Assembly (NCBI GenBank): GCA_002501885.1
Contig: DAON01000015.1
Location: 41,150 to 74,037, forward strand
DNA from: Euryarchaeota archaeon UBA220
Lineage (GTDB): Archaea; Thermoplasmatota; Poseidoniia; Poseidoniales; Thalassarchaeaceae
Direction of reading: 5' to 3'
DNA: 32,888 bases
The position numbers and the translations under genes were made by a program. Shown here piece after piece: positions 7,953-17,403 of the stretch (positions within the stretch are counted from its first letter, which is position 1; each line of letters starts with the position of its first letter). The notes under the pieces were generated by a model that saw only the letters and a program-made list of their open reading frames with translations, made no database searches and had not been told where the DNA came from.

Positions 7953-10900
7953 TGTCAATGCTAGATGATTCTACAGTCCGCATATTGCCTCGAAAGCGTC
8001 GGTCAGCACTACTGTTCGCGGCTCTGTTGATGCTATCTTCACACGCTGCTTTCCAGTTCGGACAATGGGAGGCTCTGGCCAGTACTGATGCGGATGGAGA
8101 CGGCCTAACTTATGGATTAGAGTTCTACATCAATACCCAGCCCCAAGACTGGGATTCTGATAACGACGGCCTTCCTGACGGATGGGAGTGGCAATACGGC
8201 CTAGATCCACTTTCTTCTACTGGAGACAACGGCTCAACGGGAGATCCAGATGGCGATGCGTTCACTAATCTGAATGAGTATCAATATGGGATTCCCGCTG
8301 GTTGGGATTCCACATCCACTCCCACAGTTTTGGACAATGGCGTTTGGTGGAATGGAACAGTCCCAGTAAGGCTCTGGGACGAAGAGAGTGCAATGCAGAT
8401 CATCCAAGGAACTGGCTCCGATGGTGTGGACGAAGATCCAATGGGGAATATCTGTAACGACGGTATGGATAACGACAAGGACGGTTTGGTAGATAGTTTC
8501 GACAATGATGGCGATGGCGACGCCGATTGCAGCAGCGACGATGACGATGGCGACGGACTCATTGACGAGGATCCAGATGGCTGGGATACCGATGGCGACG
8601 GTATGCCCGACGCATGGGAAGTAGCAAACGGACTTGATCCCACATCTAATTCGAATATGGACGGGGCGAATGGAGATCCCGATGGAGACGGGTTTGGCAA
8701 CCTTTGGGAATATGTCAATCCAACTTGGGGTACTAGAAATGGTTCCACTAATCCTCCGACCCAGTACTTCAGACCCGGTCCATTCAATATGACAGCAACA
8801 GAGTCTCCATGCAATCCAGTATTGGGACTTGGCCCAGGCGGATGCCTGATATTTACTGCCGAAGTAGACGGCATCACTCAAACTGATCCAAACAACAACG
8901 ATACTGATGGAGATGGTTTGAATGACTCATACGAGGCATTCGTTCTTCTGACTGATCCAACCTCTGTTGATACAGATGGAGATGGTATTTGGGATGGTGT
9001 CGAAGTCAACGGCTCTTACGGTGACCCGCCTCAAGCAACCGATCCAAGAAACAACAACACCGACGGCGACCAATTTGATGATGGAGAAGAGGACCTCAAT
9101 GGCAACGGCGTAGTTGATCCCGGAGAGACTGATCCTACGAGAATAGAGGATGCCGGAGACTTTGACAATGACGGTATCGATAATTGGGAAGAGAACATGA
9201 CATGTACTCTATGGAATGTTTCAGATACCGACGGAGGAGGAGTGAATGATGGTGACGAACTCTCTCTAGCTCATTCGACTGATCCTTGCTTGTCTACCGA
9301 GACGATAGAGAAGGATATCATCGACTGGGATCCGATTAGTTCTGTATTAACTATCAATTCGACCACTATGCTCAATCCAAATCCTGTCGATTGGAGGCAA
9401 AATGGTGCCCCCATGGCGTATTATGTGTCATCTAATGGAAGTTTGACCGGATTCAGATTCCAGTCTATACTGAGCAATACTCTGAGGAATGTGGATATCG
9501 ATCGGCCCGTTGACGCAATGTCAGTAGTATTCACTAATTTCTCTTGGTGCTGGAATGCTACTTCGGGGGCGATAAATGAACCACATTGCGACGACGATTA
9601 TGCCGACACGGACGGTGACGGACTTGCTGACTGGGAGGAGTTTTTGGGAACCTGGGGTTACTTATCTCTCGCGAATCTTTCAGATTCTGATGACGATGGT
9701 GTTAACGATCTGGACGAAATTCTAAACGATACAAATCCCATGAATCCATGTCATAATTTACTGGATACCGATGGAGATGGGCTGAATAACTACTTTGAGA
9801 ATACCACAGGTTGCTCCTTGGAATTTGGAATGGGTGGCAATGGGACTGTTGATACATATTTCACAATGTGGAATGTTTTTGATACCGATAATGGAGGAGT
9901 TGGTGACGGACAGGAATATGTCGACGGAACCAATCCCCAGAACAATTCTGCAGATGACTTGAATCCGATTGATACCGATGGAGACGGAATCCCAGACACC
10001 ATAGAACAGCAGATTGGTACGGACTGGAGGGATCCGGATACAGATGGAGGAGGAGTTCCTGATGGACAGGAATGTACTCAGGAATATTGGGGAGTAAACT
10101 GCTTAGATTCCGATGGAAATCCATGGGATCCAAATGACGACATCGATGACAACATGCTGTACTTCGTTGCTGAAAACACTACAGAAGGAGTGGATCCATC
10201 CCTAAAGCACTACTGGAGATGGCACACATATGACTACTACACCGGAGTCTCCTGGGGAGTCAACACTTCCTTAGTGGGCTATACTCAGATGTTCTCTGAG
10301 TGGTCGACTACGCAAGGCGTTGCCGATCCAAGTTTCTGGAGCGGCAACGAATCATTTGGTTGGACCATTAATTTCAATGACGACGGCATAATGGGCCCAG
10401 GGGAGGAATTGATTGTCCCTTACAATGCAGTCAACTTTACCAGCTGGTTAGACACTAATGCTGGGCTAAACTTCTCTAATTTTACACGAGATATTCTGAT
10501 TGACCAATCTACTGTTGACACTCTGTTTGTTACCGCTCCGCAAGTATTCTTTGGAACTGAGATTACATCCAATTCTACATCCTTCTCTGGAAGTAGTTAC
10601 GCCTACGATATGCCGGATTTCTTCTCTAGGGACGGCGAGTATGTTGAGGCAGTGACTCAGACTGTAATCAATGAGTCTGGAGCGTTTACTGCTTGGGATA
10701 AAGTTCTGGCAATTCAGGATTTCTTGATTAATGGTAATTCTACAACTAATTTCACCCTTAATCACGATGGTTCTGGCAGAACAGATGGCCTAGAAGCTGA
10801 CAGCGATATAGCACATTGGATTCTAAACACCACTAAGGAAGGAAGTTGTGATGAATTCACCACAGTTTTCTCAGTAATGCTCAGAGTCGCCGGCATTCCC

Positions 10901-13900
10901 ACGCGCAAGGTTACTGGTTTTGCGGGAGGAACTTGGACAGGAAAGTCATTCGAAGTATATGGTAAAGACTTCACTCGCTGGGTGGAGGTGCATCTCGAGA
11001 CCAACCAAAACCAAGGAGGCTTAGACATGGGCTGGATTCCATTTGAGGCCTGCCCTCCAATGGCTGCTCTCGAAGTGGTTGACGAGGACTGGGGCCCGAA
11101 CTGGTTTGAGAGGAATATGTCCTCAGGCGATATTTGGCTAAATGGGACTTTACAGTTTGTTGAGAATTCCACAGGTGCTGCGAATATCTCGATTTACATG
11201 TACTTGGTAAAATCGAATGATACTGGTAATGTTCCTGGTAGCGCTGCAGTATCTGAGCATCTTGTAGCAAACGGTACGACCGACATCAATGGGTCATTCG
11301 CGTTGAATGGAACTCCTGAGCAACCAATTAATCCCGGATACGGATCATTAGTCCTCCATCTATTCGAGAAGGGTTATGTTGGCTCTCAGGGTATCTCTTT
11401 CACTTGGAAACTCAATGTCTCTGACGACTCTAATCTGAGTATCCACGAACCTCCTCCTTCCGATCAGCCAATGCTGGGGGCGGGGGTAGAAACTCTTGTA
11501 TCTGGAGATTTATCTCTCGCTAGTTCTCCGTTCACTGACCCCTCCTCCCTTGACAATATGCAGGTCATTCTGAATTACACAACGGTGAATGATGGTCCAG
11601 TCAGCCTGATTGCTGATGTTGGCGCAGGAGGATATTACGAGTTCTCAATAAATATCAACGAATCAGAGCCATTAGGTACAATCAACGCCTCTCTAGAGTT
11701 CAATGGCTGGCACGAAGAGGATCTCAATAACGCATCTATTCCATCTTATCACATCAGGCCAACTTCAAAGGCGTTCATGTTCAACATCACTCCAGCTCCA
11801 AATCTGACTGTCACCCTCGAGGGGGCTGGTTCAAACAATAGCATCCTGGAGATAGATTCCTTAATCCACCTAAATGGGACAGTATTGAGCAGAGGGCCTT
11901 CTCCTGAGGCACTCAATGGGACTCTCTATCTAAAGATGCGTAGAGCCAACACAAACGGACCCTTTGTGACGCTCACATCATGGGAACTAGATTCTAACAA
12001 CTGGACATCAACTCCAGGAGAATTCTCTCTAAATTGGTCGTTCTCTGCATCAAGCGTCCCATTGCCAGCAGGAGAGGTACAGGTCAAGCTGGAATTCGAC
12101 TCAGACGGACTGAACGCTAATGATCAGACAACTTTTACTGATGAGTTCGGAATCAGGAGTTATGTCGAGTTCTCATATCAACTACAAGCTATTCCCAGAG
12201 GGAATCAAGCAGTAGTTGAGGTTGTATTGACTGATCACACAAATACTTCAGTTGCCGATTTCGCAGGAAGCTACTCTCTTTTCCTTAATGGGACCGAGGA
12301 GTGGAATGTTACTGACCCGGACATACCTCGTTTAGATGTGGCATTTACTCCTCCATGGGAAACCTTCGCAGGAGACTATACTTGGGTCCTGAATTATACT
12401 GGTTCCACATGGTTCCAACCTGCAATTGTAAATGATGTAATTAGGATCCAGGGAAGAGCTAACGCTACCGTCCAACTAGGTCTAGATTGGACTCCAAGAG
12501 GGTCGACAAATTGGATATCCGGATTTGCTAACGATATTTTCCATGATGTCCCAATTACTGGTAATAACTCGTCTATAGTGGTACAATTACTGGTTCCATC
12601 CGACTTACCCCCTGCGCCCGATGGATCTCCTTCTCCTCCTGTGGTGTATCGTTTAGTCTCAGGTTGGATTAATGAGTCTACAGGGGGCTACAACCTGACA
12701 TTCTCGATGCCATCAGGAGTTGGTTCTGGAGTCTATGAACTCAGGGTCTTACTTGATTTCAGTGTGAATTCTCAAGCAGGTGGAGAATATTTCAAGGTCC
12801 AAGACGATGCTGTTTACAGGGCAGGAATTCAAACTGAATTCATCGTCGAAACTTCTCCTGAATCATTGGTTGTAATTGCCGGTTCTCAAATGACTATCAA
12901 TGCGACAATCACAGATATAGAAGATAATTCGCAATTAGAAGGAGTCCTCGCTGACATCTATTTCGATTGGGGAGGTCCCAATCAACTGTTAATGGAAAAC
13001 CAAACTACAGGAGCAGATGGAATAGCTGCATTCTCTCCGATTATCCCGGCAGACACCGCTCCGGGATATTACTCGGTCCGTGTACACGCTCCAGACGATG
13101 TAACAGACCCACTTGCCTTGGACGAGGCAGGAAGGTGGCTAGGAAATCAGAGCTTTGTTAACCTAACAGTCCAAGTCGCCAGTTTCGTAGAGATTGACAG
13201 TATCCCTCTTGAAGTGACAGCCGGTCAAGCATTCTCGATGAGTGGAAGGGTATTGGATGCTGTTGATAGTAACCGTTCAGTGAATGGGCCAATGTCCTTG
13301 GAAGTATTCTTCTTAGCAGATTCCAGTGAGACTCTTGTCAATAGCGTCACTACTACTAGCAACGGTTCATTCACAATCTCAGTTCCAACCGATCCTCTCG
13401 GAGATGGAATAACCAGTGGGACAAAGACAGTAATCGTTAGCGTACTCAATGGTAGCACTCCGTTCTACCTCACGGGAACAGGCAATGCAACAATACTAGT
13501 CAGAGGAGTAACTCAATTCGTGGACAAAAATCCGATAATAAATACCGTCGTAGACCGAGGATCTTCGATCAATTTCGGAGCAAGACTAGTAGAGTCTAGC
13601 GACAATGATAGGCAACTAGGGGACCTTACAGTAGCGGCTAAGTTCGATAATACCTGGCTTCCAGAGATACAGACGAATGGCGTCGGTATTGCCAATTTCT
13701 CATTCGATGTTCCGCATACTCAACCACTGGGATTAGTTACTGTAACTCTATTCTTCAACGGCTCGTCAACACTGCATTCGATTACCTCTTTGATTACTAC
13801 TATCACGGTCAGATCACCAACGAACCTAACTATTGATCCAATCATTGCCAATCCTGCAGCCGGTGAACTATTCACAATTAGTGGGACCCTAACCTCTAGC

Positions 13901-16894
13901 AACGGCAGTGGAATCATTGATCGAAACGGTAACACCCTTGCACCATCACTCACATTTTCTATTGACGGACAGAGCAACACTTTCACAGTTACAGGAGGAA
14001 ATGTCGAGCCTAATGGATCATGGTCTGCAGAGGTCAGACTGGATTTGACCTTCCCTCGAGGAACTCACGATTTGGTTGCAACCTACACGCCTAATGTCAA
14101 CTACTACGGATCTAGCTCAGGCAATGCAACCTTCGACAGTAGGGGCTATTCTTTGCTAACTATTCTGGATCCAATTGATTTGGACCCAGATAGTAGAACA
14201 ATCAGAGGCGATGTAATTAGTATCAATGTCTCGCTAATCGACAACGCCGGGCAGCCAGTAATCGCAGAGTCCGTCGATATCACAGTTGATGGTAATTTGG
14301 AGTGGCGAGGATTCACTGATATCAATGGGACGATGAATACTGTGATCAATGTAGATCCATTTAGAACTCCTGGTCCGATGACCATCTTCGCAGAATTCGC
14401 TGGAATTAACGGAACTACTGGACTCCTAGGTGACGAAACATGGACCCGTGTCATCATTCTCGCCCCTACTCAGTTGCAAATAGACTCGATTACAGGTTCC
14501 GCAATTGCCGGAGAAAGTGTAACATTCAGTGGCACCCTGTTGGACGAACATGGACAGAATCTGTGGCACGGAGGAAATCCTCAGGGAGGAATCATCCATC
14601 TTGAGATTGATGGAGTCAGTGTTGGTCCAATTTACTCTACTCAGTCAAATGCCACGACAGGACAGTGGAGTATCACATACGACCTGCCTCTAGACTCGGA
14701 CTATGGTGCTCACAGTATGACCGTGAGATTCCTTGGCGGATTTACTTGGGTAGATCCTATGGGGCAGGGCGATTCTCTGAATCCTGAGTACTACCTACAG
14801 TCCGCATATACGGGCGAATTCAATGTGACACAGACCTCCCAGGTCGTATTGACTACTCCTCCCGGAGAAGTCGATAGGAACGAGTTGTTACTCATCGAAG
14901 GAATGCTGACCGATGGATCAGGCAGGGTCCTGCCCAACAGGCAGCTTGAGGTTTCTATGAACGGTCAATTCCTCACCGGCTTATCTGTAGATGAAAACGG
15001 AACTTTCAGCCTCTATATCCCTGTCCCGCCAGATATGGAATTAGGTCCGCGCATTGTACTAATTTCATACCAAGGCGAGGAATTCATCATTGGATCCAAC
15101 TCTTCTACAATTTTCACTGTCTACGGCCCGGTATCCATAGCCATTGATGACCCTCCTGCAGTGGCTGTAGGCGATCCGATTATGCTTAGCGGTACTGTCA
15201 AGGATAACCTTCCAGAAGGCTGGCTGGCCAACCACTCTCTACAGATATTCGTAGATGGAATTCTGATTGGCATCACTAGCTCTGATGAGGATGGACAATG
15301 GGCATATCTCTGGACTGTAACGGAAAACTTCGAGGTTGGCAACCACACTCTGACTGTCAGGGCACCTGAACAGGGTTACCACAGGCTTGGGACTACTGAC
15401 ACTACCTTGGTAATTGCATACCACACCGGAATGACTCTGCAAGTAGATAACGCGGTAGTCACCAGAGGTGGAACTTGGAATTTCACCGGAAGGCTGTATG
15501 ATGACGACTCAATAGGGCGCCCCGGCCTAGAAGGAAGGGAAATCACAATCTCTCTTGACGGAGAAGATGTAGCAACAGTTTCCACCTCCATTGGTGGGAC
15601 ATTCAGTTACTCTCATGACCTAGGATACTCTATTGCCAGAGGCCCTCACATAGTTGAGTTCTCTTTTGCAGGAGAAACATTCTATCTCCCCGTGGAGTAC
15701 AATCTGACAGTCTACTCAAGGGCGGATATAGAAGTCGAAGTATTCCCTAACAATCTGTACATCATCAGAGGAGATCCAACGGCGCCAATCAAACTACAAG
15801 GAAGAATTCTCGAAATTGGAGGCGACTCCAATGTGATGAGTAACATGTCAATCTCTCTCAAGTGGGAAGATAGCTTACTGCCACTTTCGGGCGATCCTTG
15901 GCCAGAAGATGGTACTGAGCACTTTGGATTGATAACAAACGCCATCCAAGTAATGCCCCCCGGGCCACTAACTCTTGTTATTACAGTCGAGCCCGACGGC
16001 TCTAGGTACCTGAATGGAGCATCTCTGGAAGTTGAAGTTGATATCCTGATATCAGTAATCTACAGATTTACTCCTGACTCTTTGTTTATCTCAGAAGGCC
16101 AGAGAATTATCAACGGCGCTGTCAATGTCACCGCATTAGATACCGGTCAACCGGTTGAGAACTTCCCAATATCTGCATATCTTGTGAACAGTACATGTGA
16201 TCAAAGACACACTTCTACTCACTTTTCAGTTGTAGGTTTGACTAACCAAGACGGCCTGTTTACCTACGAGTTCGAATCTTTCACTGGACTACCGTCTTTC
16301 CATAATCAGACATTTTGGGGCGGACTAAGGGTCTGCTTCTCTACTGATTCAGAGTTTGTTGACCCAATTAACAAGACATGGCTTGCAAATTTCCACGGCG
16401 GTATAGATATTACTTATGAGAAGCAGTCAGCAAAGGCGTTCGGCTTTACTACGATGATTGGTCTCATACTGATTGCTATACTTCTGGCGGTCGGAGCCGC
16501 TATGTTAGTTCGTAGGAGGCGGAAGGCTACAATCGATCAATTGGCAGGAGTCTTCAGCTATACTGCTGAATTGTTAGCAGCCGGAGATGAGGTCAGAGAA
16601 GCGATTTTCAATTGCTACGAGAGCCTATGTCAAATCCTAATGAGCAGAGGGTTCCTGAGAAGGGACTTCGAGACTGTAAGAGAGTTTGAGATAGCGATTC
16701 GAAATGCCCTGCCGATTAGCGAACAGGCTCTAGTTGCGCTAGATCGTATCTTCGAGGAGGCAAGGTACTCGAGCCATGTACTCGGTGAGCCTCACCGCCA
16801 GAATGCACAGATGGCACTATCGACAGTTCTACAAGAGATAGATGAACTACAGGAGTTCCCAGAAAGAGATTCTTACATCGCCGATGAAGACTAG
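7952..16894 (+). CDS. giant surface protein: Ca-binding TSP3 repeats, transglutaminase-like domain, Ig-like array, membrane span, DUF4129-like tail
   Basis: This protein of about 2,980 residues has a signal segment (about 17-35) and many DxDxDG thrombospondin-type-3 repeats (about 46-450 and 550-726) that should bind Ca2+. A transglutaminase-like core follows (about 905-1035: GSCDEFTTVF with Cys966, AGIPTRKVTGF, RWVEVHLE, GWIPFE). At least ten Ig/macroglobulin-like sandwiches fill about 1,630-2,740. One span lies at about 2,830-2,853, before a cytoplasmic helical domain (about 2,870-2,965) like DUF4129, which accompanies transglutaminase domains in TgpA-type proteins. The canonical catalytic His and Asp positions appear as Thr1008 and Glu1032, so activity is doubtful or altered. 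Asn-X-Ser/Thr sequons are abundant. TTG 7952 is preferred because GGGGTGA lies 7 bases upstream; ATG 7958 is the alternative. Confidence 0.85.
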   Translation: MSMLDDSTVRILPRKRRSALLFAALLMLSSHAAFQFGQWEALASTDADGDGLTYGLEFYINTQPQDWDSDNDGLPDGWEWQYGLDPLSSTGDNGSTGDPDGDAFTNLNEYQYGIPAGWDSTSTPTVLDNGVWWNGTVPVRLWDEESAMQIIQGTGSDGVDEDPMGNICNDGMDNDKDGLVDSFDNDGDGDADCSSDDDDGDGLIDEDPDGWDTDGDGMPDAWEVANGLDPTSNSNMDGANGDPDGDGFGNLWEYVNPTWGTRNGSTNPPTQYFRPGPFNMTATESPCNPVLGLGPGGCLIFTAEVDGITQTDPNNNDTDGDGLNDSYEAFVLLTDPTSVDTDGDGIWDGVEVNGSYGDPPQATDPRNNNTDGDQFDDGEEDLNGNGVVDPGETDPTRIEDAGDFDNDGIDNWEENMTCTLWNVSDTDGGGVNDGDELSLAHSTDPCLSTETIEKDIIDWDPISSVLTINSTTMLNPNPVDWRQNGAPMAYYVSSNGSLTGFRFQSILSNTLRNVDIDRPVDAMSVVFTNFSWCWNATSGAINEPHCDDDYADTDGDGLADWEEFLGTWGYLSLANLSDSDDDGVNDLDEILNDTNPMNPCHNLLDTDGDGLNNYFENTTGCSLEFGMGGNGTVDTYFTMWNVFDTDNGGVGDGQEYVDGTNPQNNSADDLNPIDTDGDGIPDTIEQQIGTDWRDPDTDGGGVPDGQECTQEYWGVNCLDSDGNPWDPNDDIDDNMLYFVAENTTEGVDPSLKHYWRWHTYDYYTGVSWGVNTSLVGYTQMFSEWSTTQGVADPSFWSGNESFGWTINFNDDGIMGPGEELIVPYNAVNFTSWLDTNAGLNFSNFTRDILIDQSTVDTLFVTAPQVFFGTEITSNSTSFSGSSYAYDMPDFFSRDGEYVEAVTQTVINESGAFTAWDKVLAIQDFLINGNSTTNFTLNHDGSGRTDGLEADSDIAHWILNTTKEGSCDEFTTVFSVMLRVAGIPTRKVTGFAGGTWTGKSFEVYGKDFTRWVEVHLETNQNQGGLDMGWIPFEACPPMAALEVVDEDWGPNWFERNMSSGDIWLNGTLQFVENSTGAANISIYMYLVKSNDTGNVPGSAAVSEHLVANGTTDINGSFALNGTPEQPINPGYGSLVLHLFEKGYVGSQGISFTWKLNVSDDSNLSIHEPPPSDQPMLGAGVETLVSGDLSLASSPFTDPSSLDNMQVILNYTTVNDGPVSLIADVGAGGYYEFSININESEPLGTINASLEFNGWHEEDLNNASIPSYHIRPTSKAFMFNITPAPNLTVTLEGAGSNNSILEIDSLIHLNGTVLSRGPSPEALNGTLYLKMRRANTNGPFVTLTSWELDSNNWTSTPGEFSLNWSFSASSVPLPAGEVQVKLEFDSDGLNANDQTTFTDEFGIRSYVEFSYQLQAIPRGNQAVVEVVLTDHTNTSVADFAGSYSLFLNGTEEWNVTDPDIPRLDVAFTPPWETFAGDYTWVLNYTGSTWFQPAIVNDVIRIQGRANATVQLGLDWTPRGSTNWISGFANDIFHDVPITGNNSSIVVQLLVPSDLPPAPDGSPSPPVVYRLVSGWINESTGGYNLTFSMPSGVGSGVYELRVLLDFSVNSQAGGEYFKVQDDAVYRAGIQTEFIVETSPESLVVIAGSQMTINATITDIEDNSQLEGVLADIYFDWGGPNQLLMENQTTGADGIAAFSPIIPADTAPGYYSVRVHAPDDVTDPLALDEAGRWLGNQSFVNLTVQVASFVEIDSIPLEVTAGQAFSMSGRVLDAVDSNRSVNGPMSLEVFFLADSSETLVNSVTTTSNGSFTISVPTDPLGDGITSGTKTVIVSVLNGSTPFYLTGTGNATILVRGVTQFVDKNPIINTVVDRGSSINFGARLVESSDNDRQLGDLTVAAKFDNTWLPEIQTNGVGIANFSFDVPHTQPLGLVTVTLFFNGSSTLHSITSLITTITVRSPTNLTIDPIIANPAAGELFTISGTLTSSNGSGIIDRNGNTLAPSLTFSIDGQSNTFTVTGGNVEPNGSWSAEVRLDLTFPRGTHDLVATYTPNVNYYGSSSGNATFDSRGYSLLTILDPIDLDPDSRTIRGDVISINVSLIDNAGQPVIAESVDITVDGNLEWRGFTDINGTMNTVINVDPFRTPGPMTIFAEFAGINGTTGLLGDETWTRVIILAPTQLQIDSITGSAIAGESVTFSGTLLDEHGQNLWHGGNPQGGIIHLEIDGVSVGPIYSTQSNATTGQWSITYDLPLDSDYGAHSMTVRFLGGFTWVDPMGQGDSLNPEYYLQSAYTGEFNVTQTSQVVLTTPPGEVDRNELLLIEGMLTDGSGRVLPNRQLEVSMNGQFLTGLSVDENGTFSLYIPVPPDMELGPRIVLISYQGEEFIIGSNSSTIFTVYGPVSIAIDDPPAVAVGDPIMLSGTVKDNLPEGWLANHSLQIFVDGILIGITSSDEDGQWAYLWTVTENFEVGNHTLTVRAPEQGYHRLGTTDTTLVIAYHTGMTLQVDNAVVTRGGTWNFTGRLYDDDSIGRPGLEGREITISLDGEDVATVSTSIGGTFSYSHDLGYSIARGPHIVEFSFAGETFYLPVEYNLTVYSRADIEVEVFPNNLYIIRGDPTAPIKLQGRILEIGGDSNVMSNMSISLKWEDSLLPLSGDPWPEDGTEHFGLITNAIQVMPPGPLTLVITVEPDGSRYLNGASLEVEVDILISVIYRFTPDSLFISEGQRIINGAVNVTALDTGQPVENFPISAYLVNSTCDQRHTSTHFSVVGLTNQDGLFTYEFESFTGLPSFHNQTFWGGLRVCFSTDSEFVDPINKTWLANFHGGIDITYEKQSAKAFGFTTMIGLILIAILLAVGAAMLVRRRRKATIDQLAGVFSYTAELLAAGDEVREAIFNCYESLCQILMSRGFLRRDFETVREFEIAIRNALPISEQALVALDRIFEEARYSSHVLGEPHRQNAQMALSTVLQEIDELQEFPERDSYIADED

Positions 16895-17403
16895 TTGAGT
16901 TCAAGCACTAGTCGGCCATTTGACCATCTGGCACCTGCTATTGAATCGCCCTCGTTCAGAGAGAAATGCCTGATGATGCCACCAAATCTCTCAGGGGCGA
17001 TGAGCCTGACCAAAGCACCTTCTTCCTGATTTACCGATTCAACAACCAAATCCTCGGGCAGTGATGTAGGGAGAGGGATGGAAATTTCGCGTCCACTAAT
17101 TTCTCCTCCAAGTTCAGAAAGTATCTCTCCGACCGGCCGAAAATCTCTCGACATTGTCTTGGAAGCCTCAATTGATTTGGATAAATCTGAGATAACTGAT
17201 TCATGCTCCTTCATTGTCTCCTCTAGATGGGGGGACGAGCTCATGAATTCACCATGCATCTGCTCAGCAGTAGCATCTAGTCCAGAATCTCCTATCTCCA
17301 AACGCGCATCTGTCTCGGAGCTTGAGTGTGGCATCTCAACATGTATTCTCGACCACTGCATTACCACTCCGAGGCAAGAGACTCGGATGAACCCATTGCT
17401 CAC
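16891..17403 (-). CDS. uncharacterised 170-residue protein coupled to an XPD-like helicase
   Basis: Function is not recognised. The GTG start overlaps the helicase stop as GTGA, a classic translational coupling, which supports both the reading frame and the start; an ATG at 17361 is a shorter alternative. The middle (about residues 45-100) is helical and charged, with heptad-like spacing. The last 65 residues look like beta-strands (ISIPLPTSLPEDLVVESV, ending SNGRLVLELN). That end loosely recalls the closing strands of HSP20/CS-type beta-sandwiches; this is a weak resemblance only. Its TAG shares the bases CTAG with the stop of the giant convergent gene. Operon context suggests a partner or accessory of the helicase. 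Confidence 0.65.
   Translation of the reverse strand: MSNGFIRVSCLGVVMQWSRIHVEMPHSSSETDARLEIGDSGLDATAEQMHGEFMSSSPHLEETMKEHESVISDLSKSIEASKTMSRDFRPVGEILSELGGEISGREISIPLPTSLPEDLVVESVNQEEGALVRLIAPERFGGIIRHFSLNEGDSIAGARWSNGRLVLELN

Noticed and set aside
8234..8881. Two long minus-strand open frames (about 200 residues) opposite the start of the giant gene
   Set aside because: They are antisense to the Asp/Gly-rich Ca-binding repeats; GAT/GAC-rich codons rarely give stops on the other strand. The translations are low-complexity Ser/Pro or Ile/Val without family features.
8080..10135. Periodic DNA considered as a tandem repeat array
   Set aside because: The periodicity comes from DxDxDG protein repeats with varied codons and spacing, not from repeated DNA units; it is not a CRISPR or satellite.
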